From contig OV884056.1 in the NCBI GenBank assembly GCA_930367215.1, positions 255,839,127 to 255,903,126 of the forward strand: DNA of 64,000 nucleotides. Direction: 5' to 3'. This DNA is from Pollenia angustigena (taxonomy: Eukaryota > Arthropoda > Insecta > Diptera > Polleniidae). Position 1 is the first letter of the stretch, and each line of letters opens with the position of its first letter. The notes beneath the pieces were generated by a model. The model searched no databases, had not been told where the DNA came from, and was given only the letters and a program-made list of their open reading frames with translations. Both the position numbers and the translations under genes were made by a program. Below are positions 23,186 through 35,242 of this stretch, in pieces.

Positions 23186-23870
23186 CACTGTTCGAAAATA
23201 AACACTTAATATCGCTCCTTAGTGTTCGGCTCGGTAGATTTGTAGAAAACACAAACGCTAATAGTGTTTGTATAGAAAATCATTAAAAAAAACCGTTTCG
23301 CTGTTTGTCATCTTTCGAACACAAAAATAATACTGTTCTTATCCAACTTAACAAAAACATGAGAACATTTAATTCTGTTCGGTTCTTTTTAAACCACAAA
23401 CTTCATTGTGTTCGGCTCAGTTCATTAATGTTCGTTAGTTTTTGTTGTGTGTAGTGCTCTTTTGGCTGATAAAAAAAACCAAACATTTCTTTCAAAAACA
23501 AAATACACATACGAAAAAAAACCAAAAATCCAGCATAATAATTTCACACAAACAAAACATATACACCATACACACACAAGCTGTTCGTGCTGCGGTCATT
23601 GCTACGATTTTTTGTTTGTTCATTTCTTAATCAATGTTAATAAAAGATGCATTATGGAACATTAAAATATAATGTTTGTCTAAACAACCGCTACAATTGT
23701 TCTGTTTTTTGACGAGGACACAACACTTTTTAATGTTCAGCTCTTTCTTGAAAATAGTTACGAACGGTATTAAGGGTTGGGGTCGTCATTACAAACACTA
23801 AACAAATAGATATCGTTCCTGGGTGTGTGAGCCGTACGCTTAATAATGTACGGTTTGTTTTCGAACACTG
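23186..23870. mobile_element. hAT-like MITE family A, copy 3
   Basis: The ends CACTGTTCGAAAATAA and, inverted, CAGTGTTCGAAAACAA; internal sequence is collinear with copies 1 and 2. The 8-base flanks ATGATGTC and ATTAGGAC agree poorly, so the TSD is not secure. Confidence 0.75.
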
Positions 23871-23878
23871 ATTAGGAC

Positions 23879-25079
23879 ACTATTTGGTGTTATTTCACTT
23901 TTAAATGTGTCGCAATGTCTAGTTTTTAATGTTATATTTTTAAATACTTTGCTTTTTAATTTGATATAAGAATTTTTAAAACAGAAAGCAGCGAACTTTG
24001 AAATGATTGCATGTCTTCAGTAATACACTCCGCGGTTCGGCAAGGCATATAACGCATTTTGGGACATCCCAAATTATTAATTTGTTATTTTGTAAATTCT
24101 TTCGTCCCAGAGCTTGACAATAATAGAAGCAACAGCTAATTGATATAACACATAAAAAGGTGTCATAAGGTCCATGGACCATATGATACTCCATTCATGA
24201 TCATTATGACTTTTTTTGTGGTGTCGTAACGTCCATTGACGTTATGGCAGTGGTCGATATGACACGCCACCAGGTTAAGGTACCTCACGCCTTTTAAATG
24301 CAATGAAATGTTTAGTTGGTGCCGAGTATATCAAGCTTATCAACCCTAATGATCCCCTGTGTATCCCTCTGCCCAAGGACACATATGATTATTATGTTTA
24401 ACTCTTCATCTGAGTTATTGCCGTTCCCATCCTGACAGAACACTATTCTTAAATGTTTTATTTATTAATACAACTTATTGAAAACAATTTTTAGGCAACA
24501 GATTAGTTTGCTGGTAAAAAGTATAAATCGGCCCATTGTTTCACTTAGCGCCTATGCAAATGTTCCACTGTTAAATCCACCCTTTAAAGATTGTTAAACA
24601 AAAGTTATCCAAAATGCCTTCTTTTTATTAATGGGAATTTAAAATGTTAAACAACTTTGGCAATCTTTTATTTTTCCCTTCATCTTGAATATAACGTTGT
24701 TAAACATTAAAATTTAAGCTCATTTAGTTTGCAGTTCAGAAGCCAACAAAGATTTGCATTTAATACAACAACAGCAAAATACAAAATAAAACTCATAAAA
24801 TTAAGTTTATGCTACAAGAAAAACAAATAAAAGCACATAAATTGTTAATGCTGGCCAACGATAATAATTTCTACTTAAACGTCGCACAGTAGCTCATTTT
24901 CACTTTTTTCGTTGCAAAAATCATAACTTTGATGTAATCAAGATGGTTTAAAAATTTAAAATGATATTAAAAGAAGACATTTTTCTCCAAAATATAGCTA
25001 CAAAAATAGCAGTCAAAGGCAAACATATTTTCGGTACAAATTTCGATTGTTTAACTTAAATAAGATTTTTTCTTTTAAT
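23879..25079. other. intron stretch without recognised gene
   Basis: AT-rich. Small palindromes such as GGTCCATGGACC near 24168 and TCATGATCATTATGA near 24196 are present. No family was assigned. Confidence 0.35.
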
Positions 25080-25495
25080 CTAAAACGCGTTTTTGCTGAT
25101 GTGTGTAACACTAAGAAATATTGGTCCTAGACCAAAGTTCTATTATACCGATCGACTCAGAACTACTATCGATCGATCGATCCAATGATATGCGTCTATC
25201 CGGCTGGCTGGTCATCTGTCCATGTAACCTTGTGCGTAAAGTACAGGGCCCTGTTTCTCAAACCTACAAGTTACAAATCTACAAGTAAAATACATTTAAA
25301 AAAAGCAAAAATTTTACAATTTTTGATTCAAATATATTTTACTTGTAGTTTTGAGAAACAGGGCCAAGTTTGTTATCTTGAAGACAATTTTATGAAATTT
25401 GGTACATTAGTCGTTATTGTCATAAGGAGTGGTGTCCATTATTCCGGAATAGTGGTTGTGCCAATAAAATACCTCATTTGTTGGTATTTATATTA
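25080..25495 (+). mobile_element. Helitron-like family H2, copy 1, carrying a nested MITE
   Basis: GCTGATGTGTGTAACACT, ATTGGTCCTAGACC, CCATGTAACCTTGTGCG and TTTGGTACA occur in the same order as in 48930-49213 and, inverted, 28548-28968. It is interrupted by the inverted-repeat element at 25247-25365. Confidence 0.5.
25247..25365. mobile_element. 119-bp foldback MITE nested in H2 repeat
   Basis: GGCCCTGTTTCTCAAA then CTACAAGTAAAATA at the left is matched inverted at the right. The H2 copy at 49081-49130 shows the same surroundings (GTACAG) without the insertion. Confidence 0.7.
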
Positions 25496-25892
25496 AGTTT
25501 GGCTTAAAAATATTTTATGGCAACAAAAATCGTCTTCAAATTTTTGTTAAAAGCGGTCTATACTTGACCTAAGCCCTAAACAAATTTCACACCCAAAAAT
25601 TGCTTTGAGTGCCATAACTTCCTTATTAATGTAGATATACAATTTGGCAACTATTACTTTCATATTAGCTACTACTTCATGAACTAATAGTTCCAAAATA
25701 TACCATAGGTCACATGTTAACCTCCTCTCCAAAATTGCTTTAAGACGAACCATTCTCATATCGATTGAACAAAAAATTTTTTGTGGAAATTTGATTTTTT
25801 TTTTTATTCTCGAGCCTCAATAGTTACCAAGTTTGGGCGGCTCTAACACCCACAATTTTTACCCAATTTAAGAATGAGGTTTTCACACTTAT

Positions 25893-26167
25893 GGTCATTT
25901 TCTCAATGTATCGACAAACTGTCTGTTACTTAATGTCAACATAAATTTATTGGACCGATAAACTGTCCGTTAAAGATTTTGGGTTTCTCAATATACCGAC
26001 AAAAAACAAAGTTTTCAGCTGGCAACGCCACTCAAAATACATGTAAAAGTTGGGAGTCAGCTGATTGAATTTATCTGAACGGCAAATAAAAGGAAAATAA
26101 ATAATTGGCAGATGAGTGCCGGTTAGCTTTGCGATAAAATCGAAGCAAATGAGACATTGAGAAAACC
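25893..26167. repeat. possible MITE with short degenerate TIRs
   Basis: GGTCATTTTCTCAATGTATCG at the left resembles the inverted right end GGTTTTCTCAATGT. The region between has repeated AAACTGTC and CCGA motifs. Weak. Confidence 0.35.
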
Positions 26168-26179
26168 AAATTTCTTTAA

Positions 26180-27458
26180 TGTGCAGTTTTTCGTTGGGAA
26201 AAAAGATAATCGCCTAATGAGAAAATGGCCATTAATCAGTTAGAAGTTTGTTGTCAATTGTGGCAATTCAATTCCCAAAATTTGCATAGTCGAATTTTTT
26301 ATATTTTTGCCGCGGTTTATAGCAAAATGAGCAACTGTGCACCGTTTAAATCTCAAAGCTCTCAAACAACATCAAACACGCACCTGACACTTTTAAGCAA
26401 AAATCCTCGATAAACATTAAACTGGCTCTCAGCTACAACTTTCTTGTTTCGAACAGAATGTGTGCAAGTTTTAAAATATAAAATTTTACATACATATTTC
26501 CAAACGAACAAACCCAGTTAACAAGAAAAAAAGTATAAATGTTGTTTACTAACCATTTGAAACAAAAGAAAAGTGAAAAATGAGAATTGCTTACGAAGAA
26601 AAGCTAAGTAGAAGTATATCCCCAGAAGACCACTATTTTTACGCATAAATTTTTTGATTAATTATTTTGCCACGGCTTTAATACTCGTATAACAATTTGA
26701 CTTACACGACGCTGAGAACGCAAAATAAAGAAGCAATGGGGCAACTTCAGTTATACACTCCCTCATACACTATTCATACAAACTCTTATACTCATTTCAC
26801 ACCATAATGCTTGTGTGTTAGTTATTTAAGGGCTCATTTGTTTCAATATTTGATAGGCACGCACGGCCTGTGTTTATTCCATCCTTGTTTGGTCTCTATG
26901 GTTTTCAAGTTGATGTAATTCTAATTATTTGTATTTTAATTTAAAAATTTTTAAGGATTTTTCCGCCTGAAATTTAATGAGTCATCAGCCAAATTTAATT
27001 TTATGTTTCTTGTTTCTTCTGTTCTGTTTTTTCTTAGATAAAAAAGAATTGTTAATGTTGCTTATTAAGTATAAAATTGTGTTCATTAATTTAGAATAAT
27101 TTTAACTTTTTTCTTCAATTAATCAAAGCACCAGAAAAATATTAAACATAATTTGACATTTTATTTGTAATATTGAACACAAATACATACACATAATTGA
27201 AATTTTAATAATTAAAACACCAATTTTGTTTTATATTTTGAAATATTAACATATAACAGATTATTTAAATGAAATATTAAATTAGTATGTTTCCGCCGAT
27301 ATAAATTTCATAAAGAAGACTTATTTAGTTTTTTTTTTTGTGCAAAACTCAAATAAAGTTTACTCGCCTTGATAAAATAATTGAGTCTTTTATGGACAAC
27401 ATTTATTTTTGTCAAACAACAGTTCCATATTTCTGCTATCGTAGTATTGTTCTTACGG
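26180..27458. other. intron stretch without recognised feature
   Basis: AT-rich. No frame or terminal repeat could be supported. Confidence 0.35.
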
Positions 27459-27466
27459 CTGTAAAG

Positions 27467-28328
27467 CAGTGAAGGGCAACACACATACATTTATGTTTGT
27501 GTGGGAAGCAGCAGAAAACGAATCACGCTCATTAAAAATTGCTGCACTTAAGTGCTGATCTGCAACTGATTTAAATAACTTTGAAAAAATTACAACAAAT
27601 CAACAGCCGAACGTACATACATTGCCACAGACCACACGAAGTACACTCACAATATTCTGTACGTAAAATTAACTGAAATTGTAATATAAAATAAATGAAA
27701 CTTCAATTAAAAACCGGTCTACTTATTTTTCATTTATTTTTAACAAAAAGTTCATTTAATTTTTACTGTCAAAAATTCAACACCATATTCCGTAATATCA
27801 AATAAATATTCAGTTATTTTGTAAAATTTTACTGTCAAAAATTCAACACCAAATTCAGTAAAAACAATTAAATATTCAATATTCAAAACTGCATATTTAT
27901 TTGTATTTACGGAATATGTAGTTAATTTTTTGACAATTAATTTATATAAGATAACTGAAAATTCATTTGGTTTTACGGAATTCGTGGTTGAATTTTTGAC
28001 AGTAAAAATTAAATGAACTTTTCGTTGCTTTTAATTACATTTTTATTTAATTTAACATAAAGAAGAATTTAACTCAATCAACGGACAATATTAACTGCAA
28101 CTGAAAATCCGTATTAATATGCACTTAGTTTTTTGAATAACTGTTAGAATCAGTTAAAAATAAATTTGCTTGGAATTTTAAATGTTTATTTATTTAAAAA
28201 TGACTGAACGGAATATTTCTTAAATAAACTACAGTCCGTTACGGTAATAATATTGTGAGTGTAGTTTATAGTGTACATGTGTTGACGTCACACAAGCAGC
28301 ATTTTTGTCCTATGCACGCCCTTCACTG
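27467..28328. mobile_element. hAT-like MITE interrupted by a second MITE
   Basis: The outer ends CAGTGAAGGGC and inverted CAGTGAAGGGCG are flanked by CTGTAAAG (27459-27466) and CTTTAAAG (28329-28336), a 7/8 match of hAT-type length. Removing the nested element at 27644-28261 leaves a ~240-bp MITE. Confidence 0.75.
27644..28261. mobile_element. 618-bp MITE with TA duplication, nested
   Basis: The ends CACTCACAATATT / AATATTGTGAGTG are bordered by TA at 27642-27643 and 28262-28263. A long second inverted repeat lies inside: AAAAGTTCATTTAATTTTTA, CTGTCAAAAATTCAAC and CAGTTAT occur in both arms (about 27,748-27,825 and 27,950-28,022), giving a strongly foldback structure. It is probably a Tc1/mariner-type MITE, judged from the TA. 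Confidence 0.7.
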
Positions 28329-28547
28329 CTTTAAAGTGAAGTAAATTTGTATTAATGTTTAATTCGATCTCGAGATGATTGTATATAAACCCTGCTCCAC
28401 TTTCCATACAAGCGCAACGCTCAGGCCAGATTCACTATGACAGCAATATTTTTAATTGGCATTCACATTTTCGCAAATTTTCACCAGAACAATATTATTT
28501 ATTATTTCTAAATTTTTCATTTCATTTCAAAACTAAATAAAAACAAC

Positions 28548-28968
28548 TAAGAGAGTATAGTCGGCCAAGCCGGACTATATGATACCCTACACCAGAGGTT
28601 TAAAAAAAAATTTCAAGGGTGTGACCTATATGGCACCCATGTTCAATCATGGACCCGAAGTTGGAGAACGAAATTATGTTATGAAGTTAAGATTTTTTCT
28701 TAGATATTTTCATCTATACGAAATTTGATTGACTTCAAGTCATTTTAGGATGGGTGTTTATATGGGACCAACGTTATAAGTTGATCGACACAAAGACACT
28801 TAAAGACAAAGTAAACATGGACAGCCAGCCAGCTGGACGGACGGACACCGTTAGATACATACTTTACGGTGGGTCTTACACCAATATTTTAAGGTGTTAC
28901 AAACATCAGCACAAGAGCATAATACCCTCTCCACTTTTGTGGTGTGGGTATAATTATCATAAAAGTCA
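28548..28968 (-). mobile_element. Helitron-like family H2, copy 2
   Basis: Begins with the hairpin AGTCGGCCAAGCCGGACT, then ATACCCTACACC. It ends with ACACCAATATTTTAAGGTGT, TACAAACATCAGCAC and TACCCTCTCCAC, the inverse of the 48930-49213 copy. Confidence 0.55.
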
Positions 28969-29423
28969 TTAACAATTTCAAACATGCTTAAGTAGAAGTA
29001 GACTTAATTAAAAAAAAAAAACTTTGGTTACATTTTCTTTAAAAAAAATAAAGGAAAATATATGAAATACATTGGAAAAAAAAATAGAAAAAAAAGAAAT
29101 TGTTGCTATAATTGTGAACGAAGCTTAACTGTTAATTTTTGTGAAGGCTATATTTTGCGAAAATCCTTTTTGTTTTATACATGGCAAAGTTGCAAAATAT
29201 AATATTAAAATAAGTTGTTCAATTAAGACGTTATTTGTTCTTAATTTGTTATGGGTCCATAAACTCTTTCCCAGAAAAATATTTTATAGAGGCAATATAT
29301 GCCATTACAGTTGGTGATTTTCAATATCGAACAAGCTCCTTCAAATTATGATAAACTTTGACAAAATGATAAATTCTCTTAATTAAACCGATTTTGGGTT
29401 GAGCTTTGTAGAAACGGCAGACA

Positions 29424-30150
29424 TTACTCATCTGACACACTTACCCCCAATGATCCATTCTGATACCATGGAATTCCACTAAACATAATAATTACCATAG
29501 AACCATTCTGATCAATCATTTCAACGCCAAAGTTATCGCACAATCCAGTACGCAAGACACTGACGGAAGAGTTCTTTCTCATTTTATTTCCTTCATCGCA
29601 GATGTGGCAGTTATTAAAGTGTTTGGCTTCCAAACACTGTGCACCTTCCAACATTTAGTACAATGTCCCATGATAACATATGTATACCAAAAATTATTTG
29701 TCCCTTTTAGTCATCGATAGTAGAGACTTGGTACGCTCGTCATTCATGCCGGTCCACAATTGCCTGGCAATCGTACAATCAGTGTTCGCGGCCCATCTAT
29801 AGTTAGAGGTACTCCAACGCCTTCCAAATCCAGGGGAGCCCGTTTTGTTCCTTAGTTTATCCCTGTACCCTATGACCCAAATGATCCTTAAGTCAAACTG
29901 CACAGACACCTCATTAAGAGATAGCTGTTCTCGTTCTTAGTGAGGGGAAATCCAAGGGCATACCGGCGGCAAGGCTATCAGTTAAATATCCGCAGTAGCG
30001 GTTGGTACAGCAGATATTCTGAGCCAGTCACAGCTTCTTTAATCAAAAATATCTCATTCTGGAAAACGCTTCGGTAATCCTGAAATCTCCTCGATAGATT
30101 GTAGTTGACTCCTTGAGCGTACTCCGAAGCCCACTCCTTTTCATGCAGCT
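29424..30150 (-). pseudogene. non-LTR retrotransposon remnant: RNase H and C-terminal Cys region
   Basis: The minus strand read downwards gives, in order: GVGFGVRS (near 30,130), RSVFQ and LIKEA around 30,070-30,040 (with an intervening frame change), SVQFDLRIIWVIGYRD near 29,900, RWAANTDCTIARQLW near 29,800, and a C-x2-C fragment CHICDE near 29,600. This is the order of an RNase H domain followed by the C-terminal cysteine region in LINEs of the I/R1/Loa type. The RNase H would remove the RNA strand after reverse transcription. Several stops and frameshifts are present, and no RT domain is seen next to it. Confidence 0.65.
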
Positions 30151-30154
30151 ATGA

Positions 30155-31020
30155 TGGGGAAATATCTTTAATCAAGTTTTTACCATATTTCTCTACCCGC
30201 GTAAGCAAAAATCTTTTTCCGGTACGATATTTGATTGGAAATTTTTTAAGAAGTAGAAATTTTTTCATTGCCAAAGCAATTGGGGACTCCACTGTACATA
30301 CAATACTGCTCAAGAACTGTGAAAAATAATCTAAAGATAGCATCATTCTCTTTATGTTGAACTAGCTTATTAATCAAGCTTGTCTGAATTTTGGCTAGCT
30401 TAGGTCAGAGTCTAGTACAAAGTGAATCAGTATCCCGAAAACCTTAGAGTTCTGGACTACTTGTTTCTGAAAACTCTTCAAAGATCACGTGATAGATGTT
30501 GTTTCGACAAAAATTAAGGATTAAGTTAACATGCTGATTATTTTACTTTTACCTTGTGACAAAGTTTGGCCTACTGACGAGTACCCCTGTATATTGCTGC
30601 CATCCGACAGAATAATATTTGAAGTGAAGGTTAGATAGCGTACGTTTGTGTATATCAAAAGCTGGAGGTGCACACCTTGAGTTCAAGTCGTTAATGCATT
30701 TAATGCATTTTTCAAAAAAGTAGATTCATTCAGTGTAACTATTGACAAGCTACACAGAAACCCGTGTAGAATTCATATATGTATCGAACGCATGAAGTAG
30801 TCTTACTTTCCACTTTTGCATGTGTCTCATGCGTCTTGAAAAAAAGGTCACCTCCTGTGCACAATGAGTATCAAACGCATAGAACGCGTGGTTTGGACGT
30901 CCAGCTTTATGTTATGACGGAAAAAGTAAATTTATAAATTCTCATATTGTGGAAATCATCGAAGACCATATTAGACAGTTGGCAAGAAGTATCTTAATAT
31001 TTCAAGAATTTGATAAGAGC
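30155..31020. other. intron stretch without recognised feature
   Basis: It may contain further decayed LINE sequence upstream of the RNase H remnant, but no motif could be supported. Confidence 0.3.
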
Positions 31021-31026
31021 AGTAAC

Positions 31027-31176
31027 TTTTTTTTTTTTTTTTTTTTTAATTCCCTATGCTAATCCCCGCGAAGCTTTACGCTTTTCTGCAGGAAAGAAAC
31101 CGGAGTCTCTGGCGGGAATCGAACCCGCAACCCCGGGGTTGATGGACTAGCTCACTACTAGCTAACCTACCGGGGT
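31027..31176 (-). mobile_element. tRNA-derived SINE, copy 2 (best preserved)
   Basis: On the minus strand: CCCCGGTAGGTTAGCTAG, AGTGAGCTAG, an anticodon-like loop region, then GCGGGTTCGATTCCCGC, a complete T-arm with a perfect 5-bp stem and a box B core. The body GACTCCGGTTTCTTTCCTGC, AAAAGCG and CGGGGATTAGCATAGGG follows, ending in A20 (the T run at 31028-31047). It lies 212 bp upstream of a tubulin exon. Confidence 0.85.
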
Positions 31177-31388
31177 AAAAAAAAAACTAAAGATATTGTG
31201 ATTAAAATCAATATTGATTTAATCCGTATAAAGCCATCCGATTGAACATTATTTTAATAATTTAACTATTTATTTCAATTCGTTTTCAAAATATGTAGTT
31301 TCATTTATATTTAATACAAAAAAAACAATCCCTTTATTCCTTAAATTTCCATTTCTCATCCGTATATTTTCTCCCCTCTTTCATCTAG

Positions 31389-31711
31389 GTCCCATGTCAA
31401 TGAAAGAAGTCGACACACAAATGTTCAATGTACAGAGTAAAAATAGCAGTTACTTCGTCGAATGGATTCCAAATAATGTTAAGGTTGCTGTTTGTGATAT
31501 ACCACCACGTGGCATGAAAATGTCTGGTACATTTATTGGTAACACCACAGCCATACAGGAAATCTTTAAGAGAATATCAGAGCAATTTACCGCTATGTTC
31601 CGTCGCAAGGCTTTCTTGCATTGGTTTACTGGTGAGGGTATGGATGAAATGGAATTCACTGAAGCTGAATCGAATATGAATGATTTGATATCGGAATATC
31701 AACAATACCAG
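31389..31711 (+). CDS. beta-tubulin, exon (residues ~319-427)
   Basis: Encodes [40 protein letters not shown] (with the Cys354 region) and, further on, [20 protein letters not shown] and SEYQQYQ, the conserved C-terminal helices H11-H12 that bind motors and MAPs. The acceptor is CATCTAG at 31382-31388. The donor is CAG|GTATGT after 31711, phase 0. Substitutions relative to the common isotypes include Gly-Pro-Met for Gly-Arg-Met, SGTFIGN for the usual SATFIGN, and HWFTGEG for HWYTGEG. Confidence 0.95.
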
Positions 31712-32167
31712 GTATGTAAACACAGAAACAAAACAAAACACTTGCATACATTTAGGTGTATGTGAGATATAAGTATGAACGTGTAACTATGTAAATGTTG
31801 GCAATGAAAACAAATTACAGATAGGATAACAATGTTTATGGTTGCCTTTCATTCAAAGGAAAATATGCATAAAGAACAGAGGAAAATATGATTTAGAAAA
31901 TGCTTAAAATGCACTCGAATACACATGTGTACATCTGTACAATACAATGCTCGTTAACATTTTGTAGCACATCATAAGGCTGTTTAGTACATAAATGAGC
32001 AAAAGTGGCCTTGTTTTCTTAAGATTTACTGAACATTGAAATTACACAACCCTAAAAATTCACAACATGTGCGGTTATTTTGACTCCTGGGCAATAAAAT
32101 TTATCTTGAGATTTGATATAATGTTTTCCAAAATGGATCAGGTGGTCCAATTTTATTTGTAGGGATA

Positions 32168-32445
32168 AGACTAGTCCTTATTTTCTGACTTAAAAATTTT
32201 TAAAACAGGACCCCTCTTAAATGCTATTTTTAGCATAAAAATAATTCTCTAAAAGTTTCAAATCAATGCTTTAATATTAACACATGCCTCATTGAGGTTT
32301 AAAAATTCATAAGTACGACGTACGTTAAACCTCAATGATTCACCTGTGATTTGAAATTTTTACAGAATGATTTTTATTCTAAAAATAATCTTTTAGAAGG
32401 GGTTGTGTTTTGAAAATTTTTAAGTCATATAATAAGGACTAGTCT
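32168..32445. mobile_element. 278-bp foldback MITE
   Basis: The arms AGACTAGTCCTTATT, GACTTAAAAATTTT and CAAAACA recur inverted. A second inner pair is formed by CATTGAGGTTTAAA and TTTAAACCTCAATG-like sequence near 32290-32335, so the element is palindromic throughout. The TSD is unclear. Confidence 0.65.
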
Positions 32446-32811
32446 AATCTAAATGAGTCTCCCGTCTGAGGAATCTTCTATGATTAAAAAATGCTGTCAT
32501 CGACGATCAAAGATCTCTTACACGAATGCTAGCTGGGTATGAAGTTATAATGTTTTTTCTTTATAAAAGTCGAACAAAAAATGTTAAAAAAAAAATAAAT
32601 TTTAGTATTGTCCGGTTTTTTTTTTTTTTTTTTTTTGGCTATTTTTCGAATCGTGAAAGACGATTGTTTTTATTTTTCCTCAGGAAATTGACGGATTCCT
32701 CACAAATTTATCTGGCAGGCCTGGTTCTAGTCAATCATTTTTTTTCTTCATTACTGCCATCGAAATCCGCCTAATTCCTTTTGAGTTCAGTGCAAGTACA
32801 CTCGGGTCAAA

Positions 32812-33966
32812 ATCAGGGTTGTCAGATTGATTTTGACCTTTTTCACCAAATTCAATGTCAAAAATTGCCAAAGCATTTATTTACCAGATTTTGACAATAA
32901 AATACATATTTTTTAAATTATTAAAAATATTTTTTATAAATCCTAAAAAATCGCTAAAATACGCCAAAAATTCAAAAAAAGTCGCCATGATATATAATAT
33001 GTTTAATTTTTATTTAGAACGAAATATAAATAGTTAGTGAACACAAAAAAGGCAAGGTAAATAATTTAAAGTAGTCTACTTAAAGCAAAAAAAAAAAGAA
33101 TTTTTGCAGCCAGTACTTAATAAATATTAGAAATAGTTGCTGTTTTATTATATATCTAAAACGCTTCACCGGCAAGACTCACTACTTGTCTTCTTATTTG
33201 GAATACACTGTGAGGGTATTACATTTATTCAACGAAAGTACAAAAGAAAAGCAACATGTACTATTCCCATTCATATAACTTATAACTCCTGATAACGCTT
33301 CTAGAAGTTCGTATTGCATTCTAATTCAAAGGCGAGTTTTTCAACGGCATCACTAATTGTAATTACCGCAAATAAAGGACAGCCAAAGTAAAGTCCTTCA
33401 AATTGTATGTACCTGCCGTATCCATGTAGCTTTTCAATTTTGGATTAAACTTATTTAGCTATCTTTTCAATTACCCAACGCCAATTTTTTCCATTGTGTT
33501 TCATAAACGTCGAAAGATATGTTAAGATTCATAAAAATCTTTAAAATATCACTAACAACAACGTATTTTATCTGTGATAATAAATTGCCACAATGTGGCA
33601 ATGCCACATGCATATATAATGTAAAAATGTGTATAGACTTAATACATATTAATGTTTTAAGGAATTCTATTTATTGATTTTTTCAAGAGCACTTTTAAAT
33701 ATGAAAAACAATTTTCTAGAAGATTTTCATTAACTTCATCAGCCATTTGAACATACTTTCAAATACCTATCATACATATGAATGCCTGAAATTTCATTCA
33801 TAAAAATACGAGAATTAAAATAATATTTTTTATAAGTATTGAATTTTACGAATTTAAAAACAAATTCATAGCTTATCAAAAATAGCCAAAAAAAAATCGC
33901 CATGTCGCCAAATCAAAAATTAGGTCGCCAAACGAGTTTGAAAATCGCCACATCTGACAAGTCAAG
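32812..33966. mobile_element. possible hAT-like element with degenerate ends
   Basis: CAGGGTTGTCAGAT at 32812 resembles the inverted right end TTGACTTGTCAGAT near 33966. CGCCAAA and related motifs repeat near both ends. No transposase and no convincing TSD. Low confidence. Confidence 0.4.
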
Positions 33967-33969
33967 GTA

Positions 33970-34700
33970 AAAGAGTTGCTATCAGGAACCAACTCATGCA
34001 GTTTATAATATGTGAAGAAGAGATTCAAAAAACGTTTCATATTAACAAAATGGGCATACAAATATGTTTATTAATCATTATTAGATTCGCCAAATTATGG
34101 AGAAAATGTACTCTCATAAGCTATAGGAAGACGTTACGATTTATCTCACTCGGGTTAAAATACCTGAAAATGAGAGGCCCTTACAAAACAAACATTTTTT
34201 CTTCTTTCTTTGATAAATTCGCCAAGCTAAAATCAAAATATAGTTATCGCAATTAAACAATTCTTCGTATAAGCTCTTTCAACAGTTAAATGGTCTTAAT
34301 TGTTATTTATAAATTTTTTTTATTATATATGGTTTTCACAAATTTTTTATTTTCACTTCAGAAACTAAATCCATTCCTTAAATTTTCAATTCCAATACCA
34401 AAATGTCGTTTAATTTTTCCAAAATATAAAGTCGTATATTTAAATTTTCCTCATTAGTGTTGGAATTTGTTGTTTGGAATTGCTCTTCCACTTTTTTCAA
34501 TCACTGTAAATAACGTAAATATGCATAATAAAGACATATGTATGTATTTATGCAGAACAGGAAACGGAAACCATTTGCTACTTTTAATTAAAAACAATTT
34601 TTCAATTTTGCCTCTGTTCTGTTGTTTTTGTTGTTATTGTTTATTGTTGAACCTTCATCACATTGTTACAATACGCTGATGATGATGTTGTTGATGATGA
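33970..34700. other. intron remainder
   Basis: AT-rich, with a short GATGATGATG run near 34676-34698. No other feature. Confidence 0.35.
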
Positions 34701-34773
34701 TTTTTCATATATTTGTTTGTTCATTTGTTTGTTTGTTTTCTTTCTCTCATTCATTTTCTTTATTTTCACACAG

Positions 34774-34863
34774 GAGGCAACCACTGATGATGATGTCGAA
34801 TTCGACGAAGAACAAGAAGAACGTGAAGCATATGAAGCTGATATACAAAATGGTGGCATGTAA
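34774..34863 (+). CDS. beta-tubulin, last exon (C-terminal tail) and stop
   Basis: The 29 codons encode EATTDDDVEFDEEQEER then EAYEADIQNGGM and TAA at 34861-34863. The acceptor is CACACAG (34767-34773). The tail projects from the microtubule surface and is the isotype-defining, post-translationally modified part. It is longer than the common fly tails and, after the Asp/Glu run, ends in an uncharged QNGGM. The total protein would be about 455 residues. I cannot say securely which fly isotype (a 97EF-like or 60D-like gene) is the orthologue, so no symbol is given. Confidence 0.93.
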   Translation, partial: EATTDDDVEFDEEQEEREAYEADIQNGGM

Positions 34864-35242
34864 ATACAAACACATGCTTGTATATGTGTAAGAGTGTATG
34901 TGTTCAGCATACACCCCACAACCAAATAATGTTGTTCGTCAATAACGAAAATAAACACACACACACATATGCAACACATACAATTACATAAACACAACAT
35001 CATATGCAAGTACAACATACATTACCATTTCTGTAAGGAGAAGCCGTTCAATATAAACAAGAAAACACCCACACACACATTAACTACTCTCCTTAACAAC
35101 GTTTTTCTTGAACTCCCGTTTCCAGAAAAATTTTCCAATGCAACAAATTATTAAATCTTATTTTCTTCAATATTCAATTAGTAGTTTTTTATTTTTTGTT
35201 CCTTTAAAAAAAATTATATAAAAATGTTAATATGTATTGATA

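Larger units (their letters stand above)
8862..31388 (+). other. beta-tubulin intron of 22.5 kb
   Basis: It starts GTAAGT after exon 8597-8861 and ends CATCTAG before 31389. Phase and protein continuity are exact (CGC-G/GT-CCC gives Arg-Gly-Pro). It is unusually long for a fly tubulin intron and much of it is identifiable transposon sequence. Confidence 0.9.
31712..34773 (+). other. beta-tubulin last intron, 3.1 kb
   Basis: GTATGT...CACACAG boundaries join CAG (Gln) to GAG (Glu) in phase 0, giving the expected YQQYQ-EAT junction. It carries two inverted-repeat elements. Confidence 0.9.

Noticed and set aside
34641..35018. 125-codon minus-strand frame and overlapping plus-strand frames around the last tubulin exon
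   Set aside because: They are shadows of the tubulin exon, intron microsatellites and the 3' UTR; Cys/Val/Ser-rich low complexity.
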